Below, in pieces: positions 1 through 7,918 of a stretch of DNA of 38,064 bases. Every line of letters starts with the position of its first letter. Positions within the stretch are counted from its first letter, which is position 1. Under the pieces are notes generated by a model. It did not search any database and was not told the DNA's origin. It saw nothing but the letters and a program-made list of their open reading frames with translations. This DNA is from DASXZH01 sp036502005. Lineage in GTDB: Bacteria; Armatimonadota; Fimbriimonadia; Fimbriimonadales; Fimbriimonadaceae. Location: NCBI GenBank assembly GCA_036502005.1, contig DASXZH010000023.1:1-38064 (forward strand), read 5' to 3'. The translations under genes and the position numbers were made by a program.

Positions 1-140
1 GTTAAAATAAGGTCTTCCAGAGATAATTTCCAAGGTTTGCGACTCGCGCCTCTCCCGGTTCGCGGACTCACCGACCTCTCCATTCGGGAGAGATTTGTGG
101 CTGCGGGAATGCCAAGGTGGCTTATTTTAACGCCTATGCC
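1..140 (+). repeat. TIR-bounded dispersed element, copy A (left end cut by window edge)
   Basis: The left part of the terminal inverted repeat (GTTAAAATAAGG) begins at base 1 and the right repeat (CTTATTTTAACGCCTATGCC) lies at 121-140. The interior contains the core CTCTCCCGGTTCGCGGACTC followed by a CGGGAGAG arm. The same layout recurs inverted at 2577-2721 and direct at 26741-26887. It has no coding capacity of its own. The pattern is that of a MITE-like, non-autonomous element, although no mobilising transposase is identified. Confidence 0.75.
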
Positions 141-156
141 CGTCACTCGTCACTTG

Positions 157-1176
157 TCACACGTAGCTCGCGGCGCACTCGATGACCTCGCGTGCGTACT
201 CGCCCGTCTTCGCCTTGCCGCCGAGATCAACGGTCAGGCACTTCCCGTCCGAGCAAACCCGCAACACCGAACTCATGATCCGATCCGCCTGCGCATGCTT
301 GCCCAAATGCCTAAGCATCATCACCGCGCTGAACAGTAAAGCTGTCGGGTTGGCAACACCTTTCCCTGCGATATCCGGCGCCGAGCCGTGCACGGCCTCA
401 AAGACGGCACAGTTCAAACCAATATTGGCGCCAGGCGCCAGCCCCAAACCGCCAACCAAGCCCGCACACAGATCGCTTACAATGTCGCCGTAAAGGTTCT
501 CGGTAACGAGAACGTCAAACTGCTCCGGACGAGTTACCAACTGCATGCAGCAGTTATCCACAATCACATCGTCAGCCCGAATATCCCGATACCCCTGCGC
601 AGCCGCGTAAAACTCTTCCAAGAACATGCCGTCCGTCAGCTTCATAATGTTCGCTTTATGAACAGCCGTTACCCGGCCGCGGCCCTGCTCCCGCGCCATG
701 TTAAAGGCATACTCCACCAGCCGCCGCGACCCGGGCCGCGTAATCACCTTGATCGCCTGGGCGATATCGTTGTTGATTTGAAATTCGATCCCCGTGTACA
801 GGTCTTCAGTGTTCTCACGAACGATGATCAAATCCAGATTCTTGTCGGCAAACGGCCCCGTAACTCCGGGGAGGGTCTTAGCTGGCCGAACGTTGGCAAA
901 CAAATCCAAAGCCTTCCGCAAAGCAACGTTAGCCGAAGTGTGCCCCTTGCCGCTTGGGGTCGTCGTTGGGCCTTTCAGGGCAATGCCAATCTCGCGCACC
1001 GCTTCAATCGTTTCCGGCGGCATGGCCGGCTTCCCTTTCTCGATTGCACTCAGGCCTGCATCTAGCCGAATCCATTCCGCTTCAAGTCCCGTCGCTTCTA
1101 AAATCGCTATAGTAGCTTCCGTGATCTCCGGGCCGATACCGTCTCCGGGGATCACAGCAATGCGTGTTTTTGCCAT
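157..1176 (-). CDS. icd: NAD-dependent isocitrate dehydrogenase (isocitrate/isopropylmalate dehydrogenase family)
   Basis: The 339-residue protein spans a full beta-decarboxylating dehydrogenase of the IDH3/IPMDH type. The start is AVIPGDGIGPE. The substrate loop reads GKGHTSANVALRKALDLF and runs into ANVRPAKTLPG, with the acidic-substrate signature IIVRENTEDLYTGIE near residue 117. The metal-binding aspartates sit in NLYGDIVSDLCAG, and the nucleotide loop is VHGSAPDIAGKGVANPT. The Ser/Asn loop (TSANVALRK) and APDIAGKG favour NAD-linked isocitrate over isopropylmalate. It would oxidatively decarboxylate isocitrate to 2-oxoglutarate in the TCA cycle. Homoisocitrate or isopropylmalate specificity cannot be excluded by eye. 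The ATG start has only a weak upstream GGG. The gene stands alone, divergent from the next gene. Confidence 0.88.
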   Translation of the reverse strand: MAKTRIAVIPGDGIGPEITEATIAILEATGLEAEWIRLDAGLSAIEKGKPAMPPETIEAVREIGIALKGPTTTPSGKGHTSANVALRKALDLFANVRPAKTLPGVTGPFADKNLDLIIVRENTEDLYTGIEFQINNDIAQAIKVITRPGSRRLVEYAFNMAREQGRGRVTAVHKANIMKLTDGMFLEEFYAAAQGYRDIRADDVIVDNCCMQLVTRPEQFDVLVTENLYGDIVSDLCAGLVGGLGLAPGANIGLNCAVFEAVHGSAPDIAGKGVANPTALLFSAVMMLRHLGKHAQADRIMSSVLRVCSDGKCLTVDLGGKAKTGEYAREVIECAASYV

Positions 1177-1291
1177 GCCCGTTTAATGTACCGCTTAAAA
1201 AGCTCTAAGCAAAGGCGAAAGCAGCAACTTTCCTGTACCCTTTAACCTTAATTACACGTTAGACTAAACAAAGCAGTTATAGGAGATCTCG

Positions 1292-2479
1292 ATGTCACTC
1301 TCTCGTGTCGCAATTACCGTCGTATTTGGAGCCTCACTGGCCACTATTTCCATGGCCCAGCAAAATAGCAACGGCAAAGGAAGCACCTCAGGCTCAAGCT
1401 CTAACCAATCGCACCAGAGCAGCAGTTCGCATCAGAACACCACGAGTTCTCACCAGGGGAGCGGCTACCACTATGGAAGCACGCAGCACAACTCGGGCAG
1501 CGGATATCATGGCTATGGCAGCACCAACCACTATGGGTCAGGCACAAACCATTATGGGTCGGGCACCTATCACGGCTATACTCGCACCGGTACAACGGGG
1601 ACCGTTCACACGCAGGGCAATGAGCACATCGACTCCCAGGTTGAGCCCCATACCTATCAGAATCATGTCAACACAAATGTAAACGGGCTTGGGAACCAGA
1701 TGTCCCGCGAACATGGGGCTGGGGGCAACTTTGTCCAAAATGCTACAGGCCATAACTCGCCGTACACCGGAAACCACAATTTCGCCCAAGGCTATACCTC
1801 CTCGTCCCACAACGTAGCTCCTCAGGTTTACAACAGCAGCCCTTACCTAGGACGTCGCGGAAACTGGCGCGAAGGTTATTACCGGCCAGGCTGGCACGAT
1901 GAAACCTTCTTCTTTGGGTTTTACGTTTTCAGCCCCTACGAAGCAGGGTGCGTTGTTTCCCCTTGGTATTACTATCCATGCCTGCCGGCATATCTGGCCT
2001 ACAATAGGGTGGTCATCGTGAACGATAACTGCGACTGGAACGACGGAAACGAATACTCCTACGCCCCGCAGGCCGCTCCAAACTCGTACGGCGATAGCGA
2101 CTTGAATTCTGCGATATCTCAGCTTCAGAACATCTTCGAGAACGATGATGAGAACGCCATCGGTACGGTTGTGGATGGCGACATGCAGGTCGGCGTCTAC
2201 AACGACGGCAAGTACATGTACAGCGTTAAGGGTCAAGACTTCTCGCAGATGATGTCGGACAATGCGCATGGCGTTCAGAACGTCAGCTTCACTGTTACTG
2301 ATGTGAAGGTTCAACCCGACTACGCGATCGTAACGGCACGCCACGAGTTCCAGGATCCTGAAGATGGCGGTTCGTCGGTTGTGTATCAGGAGTATCGCCT
2401 AACCCGCAACGGAGACCACTACGCGATTGAGGACTTCAACACGAGCAAAAGCCCGGGCGGCGCACGAACGTTCTTCTGA
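1292..2479 (+). CDS. Secreted Ser/Gly/His/Asn-rich protein with C-terminal SPWY domain
   Basis: A typical signal peptide (VAITVVFGASLATISMAQ) is followed by about 160 residues of low-complexity sequence rich in S, G, H, N, Q and Y, including the repeated motif NHYGSG. From about residue 205 comes a compact domain: FFFGFYVFSP, VSPWYYYPCLPAYL, then a region ending VVYQEYRLTRNGDHYAIEDF. The same domain closes the protein at 11231-12382, so the two are paralogues with a shared fold and divergent linkers. The strong ribosome site ATAGGAG precedes the ATG by 7 nt. The function is unknown. An exported or cell-surface structural or stress protein is possible. No catalytic motif is visible. Confidence 0.75.
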   Translation: MSLSRVAITVVFGASLATISMAQQNSNGKGSTSGSSSNQSHQSSSSHQNTTSSHQGSGYHYGSTQHNSGSGYHGYGSTNHYGSGTNHYGSGTYHGYTRTGTTGTVHTQGNEHIDSQVEPHTYQNHVNTNVNGLGNQMSREHGAGGNFVQNATGHNSPYTGNHNFAQGYTSSSHNVAPQVYNSSPYLGRRGNWREGYYRPGWHDETFFFGFYVFSPYEAGCVVSPWYYYPCLPAYLAYNRVVIVNDNCDWNDGNEYSYAPQAAPNSYGDSDLNSAISQLQNIFENDDENAIGTVVDGDMQVGVYNDGKYMYSVKGQDFSQMMSDNAHGVQNVSFTVTDVKVQPDYAIVTARHEFQDPEDGGSSVVYQEYRLTRNGDHYAIEDFNTSKSPGGARTFF

Positions 2480-2489
2480 GCGGCCTTGG

Positions 2490-2526
2490 GCGTTCGGTAT
2501 TCGGCGTTCGGTATTCGGCCTTCGGC
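2490..2526 (+). repeat. Degenerate 7-nt tandem array (unit GYRTTCG)
   Basis: Units GCGTTCG, GTATTCG, GCGTTCG, GTATTCG and GCCTTCG follow each other in 7-nt phase directly after the upstream gene. A reverse-complement relative of the array is at 2844-2873, so the two arrays form an inverted pair around the TIR element at 2577-2721. Confidence 0.75.
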
Positions 2527-2576
2527 TTCTCGGATTGCATGAGAGTTTGCCTAAGGCTCCCCTTACCCCTTCTCCC

Positions 2577-2721
2577 CATAGGCGTTAAAATAAGGAAACC
2601 TTGGCGTTTTTGCAGCCACAAATCTCTCCCGGATGGAGAGGTCGGTGAGTCCGCGAACCGGGAGAGGCGCGAGCGGCAAACCTTTGAAAGTAGCCCTCTA
2701 AACCTTATTTTAACGCCTATG
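2577..2721 (-). repeat. TIR-bounded dispersed element, copy B (complete)
   Basis: A perfect 19-bp inverted repeat, CATAGGCGTTAAAATAAGG, occupies 2577-2595 and its reverse complement 2703-2721. Inside, CTCTCCCGG and CCGGGAGAG arms make a second, nested palindrome. The element is the reverse complement of copies A and C. It is flanked by an 11-bp direct repeat, CCCCTTCTCCC, at 2566-2576 and 2722-2732, which looks like a target-site duplication. No ORF of note is present. Confidence 0.8.
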
Positions 2722-2843
2722 CCCCTTCTCCCTGGGAGGGTAAGGGGGCGGGGGATGAGGTTCCGCGAGTTGAATCTATGCCCGATTTCCGTTTACGCCC
2801 CAAATTCCTAACGCCGAGTGTCGAAACCCACGTTTTCCCCTAA

Positions 2844-2920
2844 CCGAAGGCCGAACGCCGAGTGCCGAATGCCCAGCCCCCAGGTTCAAAAATCGAGAAT
2901 CGAAAATCGAAAATCGAAAA
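2844..2920 (+). repeat. Two adjacent 7-nt tandem arrays
   Basis: From 2844 to 2873 the units are CCGAAGG, CCGAACG, CCGAGTG and CCGAATG. From 2890 to about 2920 the units are AATCGAG followed by AATCGAA three times. Both keep a 7-nt period while differing in unit sequence. They fill the spacer before the flagellin promoter region. Confidence 0.75.
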
Positions 2921-2972
2921 TTCCTCCACTTATTCCATATACTGCCGAAGATTTCACATAAGAAATAAGAAT

Positions 2973-2988
2973 CCAGCAATTATGCTGG
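2973..2988 (+). promoter_or_regulatory. Perfect hairpin in the flagellin 5' leader
   Basis: CCAGCA-ATTA-TGCTGG forms a perfect 6-bp stem ending 26 nt before the GTG start of the flagellin gene, just upstream of its TAGGAG ribosome site. It could stabilise the leader or be an operator. No T-run follows, so it is not an intrinsic terminator. Confidence 0.4.
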
Positions 2989-3014
2989 GCACGCAGGATT
3001 AGGAGTCTCGGACA

Positions 3015-4469
3015 GTGGCACTCAACATAAACACGAATATCTCGGCGATGCTCGCCATCCAGAACCTGGACAACACGGGTACCCAGATGCAAACGAGCAT
3101 TGAGCGCCTTAGCACCGGTTTGCAGATTAACTCGGGCGCGGACAATCCCGCCGGCCTTATCATCACGCAAGGAATGCAGGCGGAACTTAACGGAATTGCC
3201 CAAGCGGTCCAGAATACGCAAGACGCGAATAATATGGCAAAGACCGCCGACGGAGCGTTAAGCGAAGTTGGAAACCTTCTTTTGACCTTAAGGGGCCTAG
3301 CTGTAGACGCCGCAAACTCGGGTGTCCAATCGTCCGCATCCGTTCAAGCTGACCAGACTCAGGTTCAGTCGATTCTTCAATCCATAAACGGAATTGCCAC
3401 CAACACCGAATTCGATGGCAAGAAGCTTCTCGACGGAAGCTCGGGCGCGCTCGCCAACGTCACCGATGGCACCGATGTCGCCGGCATCAACATGACCGGA
3501 ACGTTCGATAACAACACGCTAGAAAGCGGTCCTATCACGGCAACCAAGGTCGCCGCTGCAACGGAAGCGATTATCACTCTCGCAAACTCGTTCGCAAACG
3601 CAAACGCCATCGTTACTACCCCTGGCGACATCACGGTTAACGGTTATACGATCACGAATGACGGAACCCTCAGCGTGCAAACCATCGTTTCGAAGCTGAA
3701 TGCTGAGTCTGCTCAGACAGGCGTTTCCGCTTCCATTAATGGAACCGGCCCGGTAAACATCGTGCTTAATGCGAACAACTACGGTTCGAACAACAACATC
3801 AGCTATTTCGATTCCAGCAAGGTCTTGAACAACAAGCCTAGCGCCACTTCCAACGGAACCGATGCCGTCTTCGATGTCGCCGCGACCACCTCGTCCGGCA
3901 TCCAAACGACTCTTTTCACCGGTGGAATCGGCGCGACAAGCGGACTTACGCTAACCGATGCAAACGGCAACACGCTGCTTCTAACGGAGAGCGGAAACGC
4001 CAACATCACGACCGTTCCCATGCCAATCGGCCAAGTAACGGCAGGCAGCGTTCAGTTCCAGATCGGTCCCGACAGCGGCCAAACAGTTAACTTCGCCCTT
4101 CCCGATGTTTTCACCCAGAACCTTGGAGCCGGTGCAGTTCCTGGTAAATCGCTGTCTAATATTGACTTAACCACCACCCAAGGTGCCAATAACGCAATGG
4201 TCATCGTTCAGGCCGCGATCCAGCAGATCGCTACTATTCGGGGTCAGATCGGTTCGTTCCAAACGAACATCCTTCAGGCTCAGCAGAGCTATCTACAGAC
4301 GGCCAGCGAAAACCTCTCCGCATCGCAAAGCGATATTCAGGATACGAACATGGCGAGCGAAATGACGAACTTTACGAGACTGCAGATCCTTCAGCAGAGC
4401 GGCGTAGCCGTTCTGGCTCAGGCTAATCAGACCCCGAAGAGCGTCCTAACGCTTCTGCAAAGCGGCTAG
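3015..4469 (+). CDS. fliC: Flagellin
   Basis: The 484-residue protein has both conserved flagellin ends. The N-terminal D0/D1 is MALNINTNISAMLAIQNL, with the typical RLSTGLQINSGADNPAGL. The C-terminal D1/D0 coiled coil has ASENLSASQSDIQDTNMASE and the end segment VAVLAQANQTPKSVLTLLQ. The middle (about 145-385) is a Thr/Asn/Ala-rich variable region, as expected for the exposed D2/D3 domains. It polymerises into the flagellar filament after export by the flagellar type III apparatus. The GTG start is supported by TAGGAG 10 nt upstream. It stands alone, without fliD or fliS beside it. No convincing sigma-28 promoter was found. Confidence 0.95.
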   Translation: MALNINTNISAMLAIQNLDNTGTQMQTSIERLSTGLQINSGADNPAGLIITQGMQAELNGIAQAVQNTQDANNMAKTADGALSEVGNLLLTLRGLAVDAANSGVQSSASVQADQTQVQSILQSINGIATNTEFDGKKLLDGSSGALANVTDGTDVAGINMTGTFDNNTLESGPITATKVAAATEAIITLANSFANANAIVTTPGDITVNGYTITNDGTLSVQTIVSKLNAESAQTGVSASINGTGPVNIVLNANNYGSNNNISYFDSSKVLNNKPSATSNGTDAVFDVAATTSSGIQTTLFTGGIGATSGLTLTDANGNTLLLTESGNANITTVPMPIGQVTAGSVQFQIGPDSGQTVNFALPDVFTQNLGAGAVPGKSLSNIDLTTTQGANNAMVIVQAAIQQIATIRGQIGSFQTNILQAQQSYLQTASENLSASQSDIQDTNMASEMTNFTRLQILQQSGVAVLAQANQTPKSVLTLLQSG

Positions 4470-4689
4470 GCCTATTTGAGCTTCTAGGTTTCTGGGTTTC
4501 TAGGTTTCTAGGCTTCTGGTTTCTCGCACTAGCGAATTTGCCATTGCGAGGAGCGACAGCGCGCCGGAGGCGAGATGCGACGAGGCAATCTAACTGGCAT
4601 GCCACCAGTTGGCAATCCAGGGTTGCCGAATAAGATCACCACAAGCCGACCGGGTCGAGCCGACCGAATTTAAATTTCACGCAAAGGCG
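4470..4689 (+). repeat. Spacer with 8-nt TTCTAGG array and BIME-like 'GCGAGGAGCG' repeat
   Basis: At about 4480-4522, 8-nt units of the type TTTCTAGG are tandemly repeated. At about 4540-4600 a GC-rich segment (CATTGCGAGGAGCGACAGCG, then a GCCGGAGGCGAGATGCGACG-like run) resembles the reverse complement of 26053-26095. Both are non-coding. The last bases (4672-4689) are the 3' exon of the group II intron. Confidence 0.6.
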
Positions 4690-4726
4690 GTAGAGTAGGG
4701 GAGGATTTAGCGCCTCCCCCCTCATC

Positions 4727-4759
4727 GAACCGGACGTGAAGATTTCCCTCATCCGGCTC
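4727..4759 (-). ncRNA. Group II intron domain V
   Basis: This is a 33-nt hairpin with the catalytic AGC near its base (GAGCCGG), a GAAA tetraloop and the CACG bulge side. It is the most conserved part of the ribozyme. Its first two bases overlap the TGA stop codon of the maturase. All expected landmarks are present, so the ribozyme core looks intact. Confidence 0.9.
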
Positions 4760-6170
4760 ACCTGTTGGATTTGGTCTTTCGCGATTGCGACCGAAACCTT
4801 GAGCTTCGAAGTTCTGTGATCGTGGCAGGGTCACTAAGACGCCGCAAACCCTTTGCCTTAGCCCAGCTATATAGCGAGACACTGTTCGGGGCACGGCTCC
4901 GCCTCTGACTGCGATTCCTAAGAAAGCGCCCTAAACGAACGAGCACGTAGGCATCAATGCGTCTGAACACCTTCGATGGATAGCCGAGGCTGGAATACCG
5001 CCCCCATGAAAGCAGGGCCTTGTCGATACGCTGAACGGTGTCAGCAAAAGTGGAAGAGCATCGTCTTTGCGTAAGAGCCTTGATCCGACGCTTGACCTTT
5101 TGCTCGGCTCTGGAAGCCGGAAACCAGTTTAGGTACCGGTGGCCTCTGCCTTTAAGGTCGAGATCGAAGCGGAACGTATAGCTTAGAAAATCTAAACTTT
5201 GTCCAGGCTCCTGAAGATTAACTACACGCGTTTTGACAGGATGAAGGGTTAAGCCCATCTTTCCCTCTAGCAGACCCTTCAGAAACTTCGTAATCGGATC
5301 GCCGATGTAACGCGCAAGCACCACGAAATCATCTGCATAACGCACCAGATGGGCATTGTACAGAGTCCCAGGGCCGCCAGCCCGGTTCCATCTGAGGTCC
5401 AGTTCATGCAGGTACACATTAGAAAGCAAAGGAGATATCACCCCGCCTTGTGGAGTGCCCTTCACCGAGCGCACGAGACGTTTGCCGCCACGGCCATCCG
5501 GCTCTTGAACAGGACTCTCAAGCCACAGCCTAATCAGCCTAAGCACACTGCGGTCCACCACCCGGCGGCGCATACATGCAATCAGCTTCCTATGGTCGAT
5601 CGAGTCGAAGTACGACGATAAGTCTGCGTCATAAACCGCGCAGAATCCTTTCTTAAGAAGAGAGCGTATCTCATCCAAAGCATCATGGCAAGAACGACCC
5701 GGACGGAATCCGAACGAGCAGTCAAAGAAATCCGACTCAAAGATCGGCTCTAAAATCAAAAGGCACGCAGTCTGCACCACACGGTCTTTAATCGTGGGAA
5801 TGCCGAGCGGCCTATGACCCCCACCAGGCTTTTCGATCATCACGCGCCGCACCGGACTGGGCCGGTACGTCTTCTCCACCAACTCACGCTGAATCTGATC
5901 AAGAAATGCGCACCTGGATTCCTCCGAAGAGCACACGTCCTTGATCTTCACGCCATCAACGCCGGGAGCGCCCCTGTTTGCGCATACGCGCTTAAGGGCC
6001 GTTTCCAAAACGTCGCGGCGATAGATTCGGTCATACAGAGCATAGAACCGGAAACCCGGCTCTTTCGTAGCTTTCTGGCCCAGCTTCCAACGCAGAAGAG
6101 AGAGACCTGGCGACATGCCCTTCTCGGGCACATACTCCGCAGCATCCGTAGTCGAAGGCTTTTCAGCCAT
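4758..6170 (-). CDS. ltrA: Group II intron reverse transcriptase/maturase
   Basis: The 470-residue protein contains the RT fingers and palm. GAPGVDGVKIKDV and YRPSPVRRVMIEKPGGGHRP are in the N-terminal third. SFGFRPGRSCHDAL and YDADLSSYFDSIDH follow, then GTPQGGVISPLLSNVYLHEL and the catalytic YADD (VRYADDFVVLAR). After the RT comes a maturase domain X (NWFPASRAEQKVKRRIKAL to RLGRFLRNRSQRR). There is no HNH endonuclease domain, so the element probably primes from nascent strands at replication forks. I chose the ATG at 6170 because GAAAGGAG lies 7-12 nt upstream. An in-frame TTG just before it is less likely. The protein aids intron splicing and reverse-splicing into DNA. The ORF is intact, suggesting a recent or active element. 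Confidence 0.95.
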   Translation of the reverse strand: MAEKPSTTDAAEYVPEKGMSPGLSLLRWKLGQKATKEPGFRFYALYDRIYRRDVLETALKRVCANRGAPGVDGVKIKDVCSSEESRCAFLDQIQRELVEKTYRPSPVRRVMIEKPGGGHRPLGIPTIKDRVVQTACLLILEPIFESDFFDCSFGFRPGRSCHDALDEIRSLLKKGFCAVYDADLSSYFDSIDHRKLIACMRRRVVDRSVLRLIRLWLESPVQEPDGRGGKRLVRSVKGTPQGGVISPLLSNVYLHELDLRWNRAGGPGTLYNAHLVRYADDFVVLARYIGDPITKFLKGLLEGKMGLTLHPVKTRVVNLQEPGQSLDFLSYTFRFDLDLKGRGHRYLNWFPASRAEQKVKRRIKALTQRRCSSTFADTVQRIDKALLSWGRYSSLGYPSKVFRRIDAYVLVRLGRFLRNRSQRRSRAPNSVSLYSWAKAKGLRRLSDPATITELRSSRFRSQSRKTKSNR

Positions 6171-6642
6171 CAAGCGGCACTCCTTTCGTTATTGGTTCTG
6201 ATCCACAGCAGCGCCCCTTCGCTCCACGGCCGTTACCCGCTTCATGGCTACTATGGGCGCGTCCGACTTCCCCAAAGGCCGGCCTGATCTTATGCATTCG
6301 ATCAAAACGTTGGGCTAGAACCCACCAATGAGGATCTCCCAGGTTCCTAGGCTTGTCTCTATCTGCGCGCTGCTCCCAACCACCCCGGACCGCCTCTTGC
6401 ATGCAAATGCTCGTTGCTTGGACAAGAGTGACAGGCTTCACCATCTTTGGAAGGCTAGCCGCGGACGTTAGCGTAACGAGGCCGAATCGGATTCCCTTAC
6501 GGTACGGCTCACAGATTCGCTTGCTCAGGCTTCGATGGACACGGTTACCCGGCCCACCGCTGAGGTCGCTACATGACGAACGAGCAATATTCATGGTCGA
6601 TACTTTCAATCAACAAGACAAGCCAGACTTTTCCTGGCGCAC

Positions 6643-6850
6643 CAAAGACGCAAAGCTCGCAAAGGGGGGGATTAATGGGGGAAAAGCGTTCATGTTTTAT
6701 CCTTCGGAACATATTCTTCATCTGAGATCGGTGAACCGGCTGATGGGGACCTTACTATTTGTCCGGTCTTTGCGAGCTTTGCGTCTTTGCGTGAACTAAT
6801 CTGATCCCTCCCTGCGGATCACAAGCACCTGGCTTTCGTATCTATTTCCT
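6643..6850 (+). repeat. Inverted pair of 8-nt CTTTGCGT arrays (intron target repeat)
   Basis: The intron 5' exon (6643-6660) is, on the minus strand, GCGAGCTTTGCGTCTTTG. The identical 18 bases occur on the plus strand at 6772-6789. The arrays face each other across about 110 bp. Between them nothing coding is apparent. A poorly defined leader for the next gene occupies 6800-6850, with no obvious ribosome site. Confidence 0.8.
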
Positions 6851-7918
6851 GTGGGCGATCACCTCTTTTCAACACTCAAGATTCGGGACATTGAGTTCCG
6901 AAACCGAATTGCCGTTTCTCCGATGTGCATGTACAGCTCCGAAGATGGCTTTGCCAACGATTGGCACATGGTTCACCTTGGCAGCCATGCGGTTGGAGGC
7001 GCCAGCTTGGTCTTTACAGAGGCGAGCGCGGTAGAACCACGCGGACGAATAAGTCCCCAGGATCTGGGCATTTACAAAGACGAGCATATCGAAAAGCTGT
7101 CCCAGATAACGAACTTTGTAAAAGGGCAAGGCGCGGTTCCGGGAATGCAACTCGCTCACGCCGGACGAAAAGCCAGCAACGCACGCCCTTGGGATGGTGG
7201 CAAACCTCTGGGACCGGATGAGGGCGGCTGGGTGCCGATCATCGGTCCATCCGCAATTCCTTTCGATCCGCCGTATCAAACCCCAATGGAGATGACGCTA
7301 GCGGATATTAACCAATTGGTTAACGCCTTTGCGGTGGCTGCGCAACGTGCTCTGAAAGCAGGTTTTGAGGTTATTGAACTCCACGGCGCTCACGGCTACC
7401 TGATGCACGAGTTCTACTCGCCTGTTTCCAACAAACGTACCGACGAATACGGCGGTTCTTTTGAAAACCGCACTCGCTTGGTACGCGAGATCACGGAAGC
7501 AGTTCGAAAAGTGTGGCCCGAACGGCTACCGCTCTTTCTTCGCATTTCCTCTACCGATTGGATGGAAGACGGCTGGACCCCGGAAGACTCCGTACGGCTT
7601 GCCGCAGACGTAAAGCCATTAGGAATAGACCTGATCGACTGTTCTTCCGGCGGCAACGCTTCGCAACCGCGTATTCCGCTAGGAACCGGCTATCAAGTGC
7701 CATTTGCCGAACAGATTCGAAAGGAGACGGGCATCTTAACGGGAGCTGTCGGGCTTATTACTTCGCCAACTCAGGCCGATCACATTATTCGAACAGGCCA
7801 GGCAGATATGGTGCTGCTTGCGCGCGAAATGCTTCGCGACCCCTACTTCCCGCGCCGCGCAGCGAAGGAACTAAAGCAGGAAATCGTGCCGCCTCCACAA
7901 TACGCGCGAGCTTGGTAG
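6851..7918 (+). CDS. namA: Old Yellow Enzyme-like NADPH dehydrogenase (NamA/YqjM type)
   Basis: The 355-residue FMN-dependent ene-reductase has YqjM-class hallmarks. SPMCMYSSEDG carries the redox-tuning Cys and active-site Tyr near residues 25-27. QLAHAGRKA is in the 100s. The substrate-binding HxxH is ELHGAHGYLMHEFYSP, followed by NKRTDEYGGSFENR. The C-terminal FMN-phosphate segment is ADMVLLAREMLRDPYF. It would reduce activated C=C bonds of enones or oxidise NADPH in the cytosol. The GTG start fits the family N-terminus (LFSTLKIRDIEFRNR), although no good ribosome site is visible. Its stop codon directly abuts that of the convergent next gene. Confidence 0.9.
   Translation: MGDHLFSTLKIRDIEFRNRIAVSPMCMYSSEDGFANDWHMVHLGSHAVGGASLVFTEASAVEPRGRISPQDLGIYKDEHIEKLSQITNFVKGQGAVPGMQLAHAGRKASNARPWDGGKPLGPDEGGWVPIIGPSAIPFDPPYQTPMEMTLADINQLVNAFAVAAQRALKAGFEVIELHGAHGYLMHEFYSPVSNKRTDEYGGSFENRTRLVREITEAVRKVWPERLPLFLRISSTDWMEDGWTPEDSVRLAADVKPLGIDLIDCSSGGNASQPRIPLGTGYQVPFAEQIRKETGILTGAVGLITSPTQADHIIRTGQADMVLLAREMLRDPYFPRRAAKELKQEIVPPPQYARAW

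Larger units (their letters stand above)
4690..6642 (-). mobile_element. Complete group II intron (ORF-containing)
   Basis: Read on the minus strand, the intron begins GTGCGCCAGG at 6642, matching the group II 5' consensus GUGYG. It ends CCTACTCTAC at 4690. Domain V is at 4727-4759: GAGCCGGATGAGG, a GAAA tetraloop, then CACGTCCGGTTC. Domain VI follows as a G/C-rich hairpin, with an A 7 nt from the 3' end as the likely branch point. Joining the exons gives TCTTTG|CGCCTTTGCG, an uninterrupted in-phase 8-nt array (GCTTTGCG, TCTTTGCG, CCTTTGCG), which fixes the boundaries. The length is 1953 bp. The maturase ORF lies in domain IV. The intron sits in a spacer and interrupts no gene. Confidence 0.9.

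Noticed and set aside
388..1065. 225-aa plus-strand ORF opposite isocitrate dehydrogenase
   Set aside because: It is an antisense shadow of a clearly real gene with conserved protein motifs.
4758..6170. Retron or defence-associated reverse transcriptase
   Set aside because: The protein has a maturase domain X and lies inside a complete group II intron with GTGCG start and domain V. It is not a retron RT and is 7 kb from the PRTase pair.
6163..6609. 148-aa minus-strand ORF upstream of the maturase
   Set aside because: It lies within the 5' ribozyme domains of the intron, has no domain and overlaps the maturase start. It is structural RNA.
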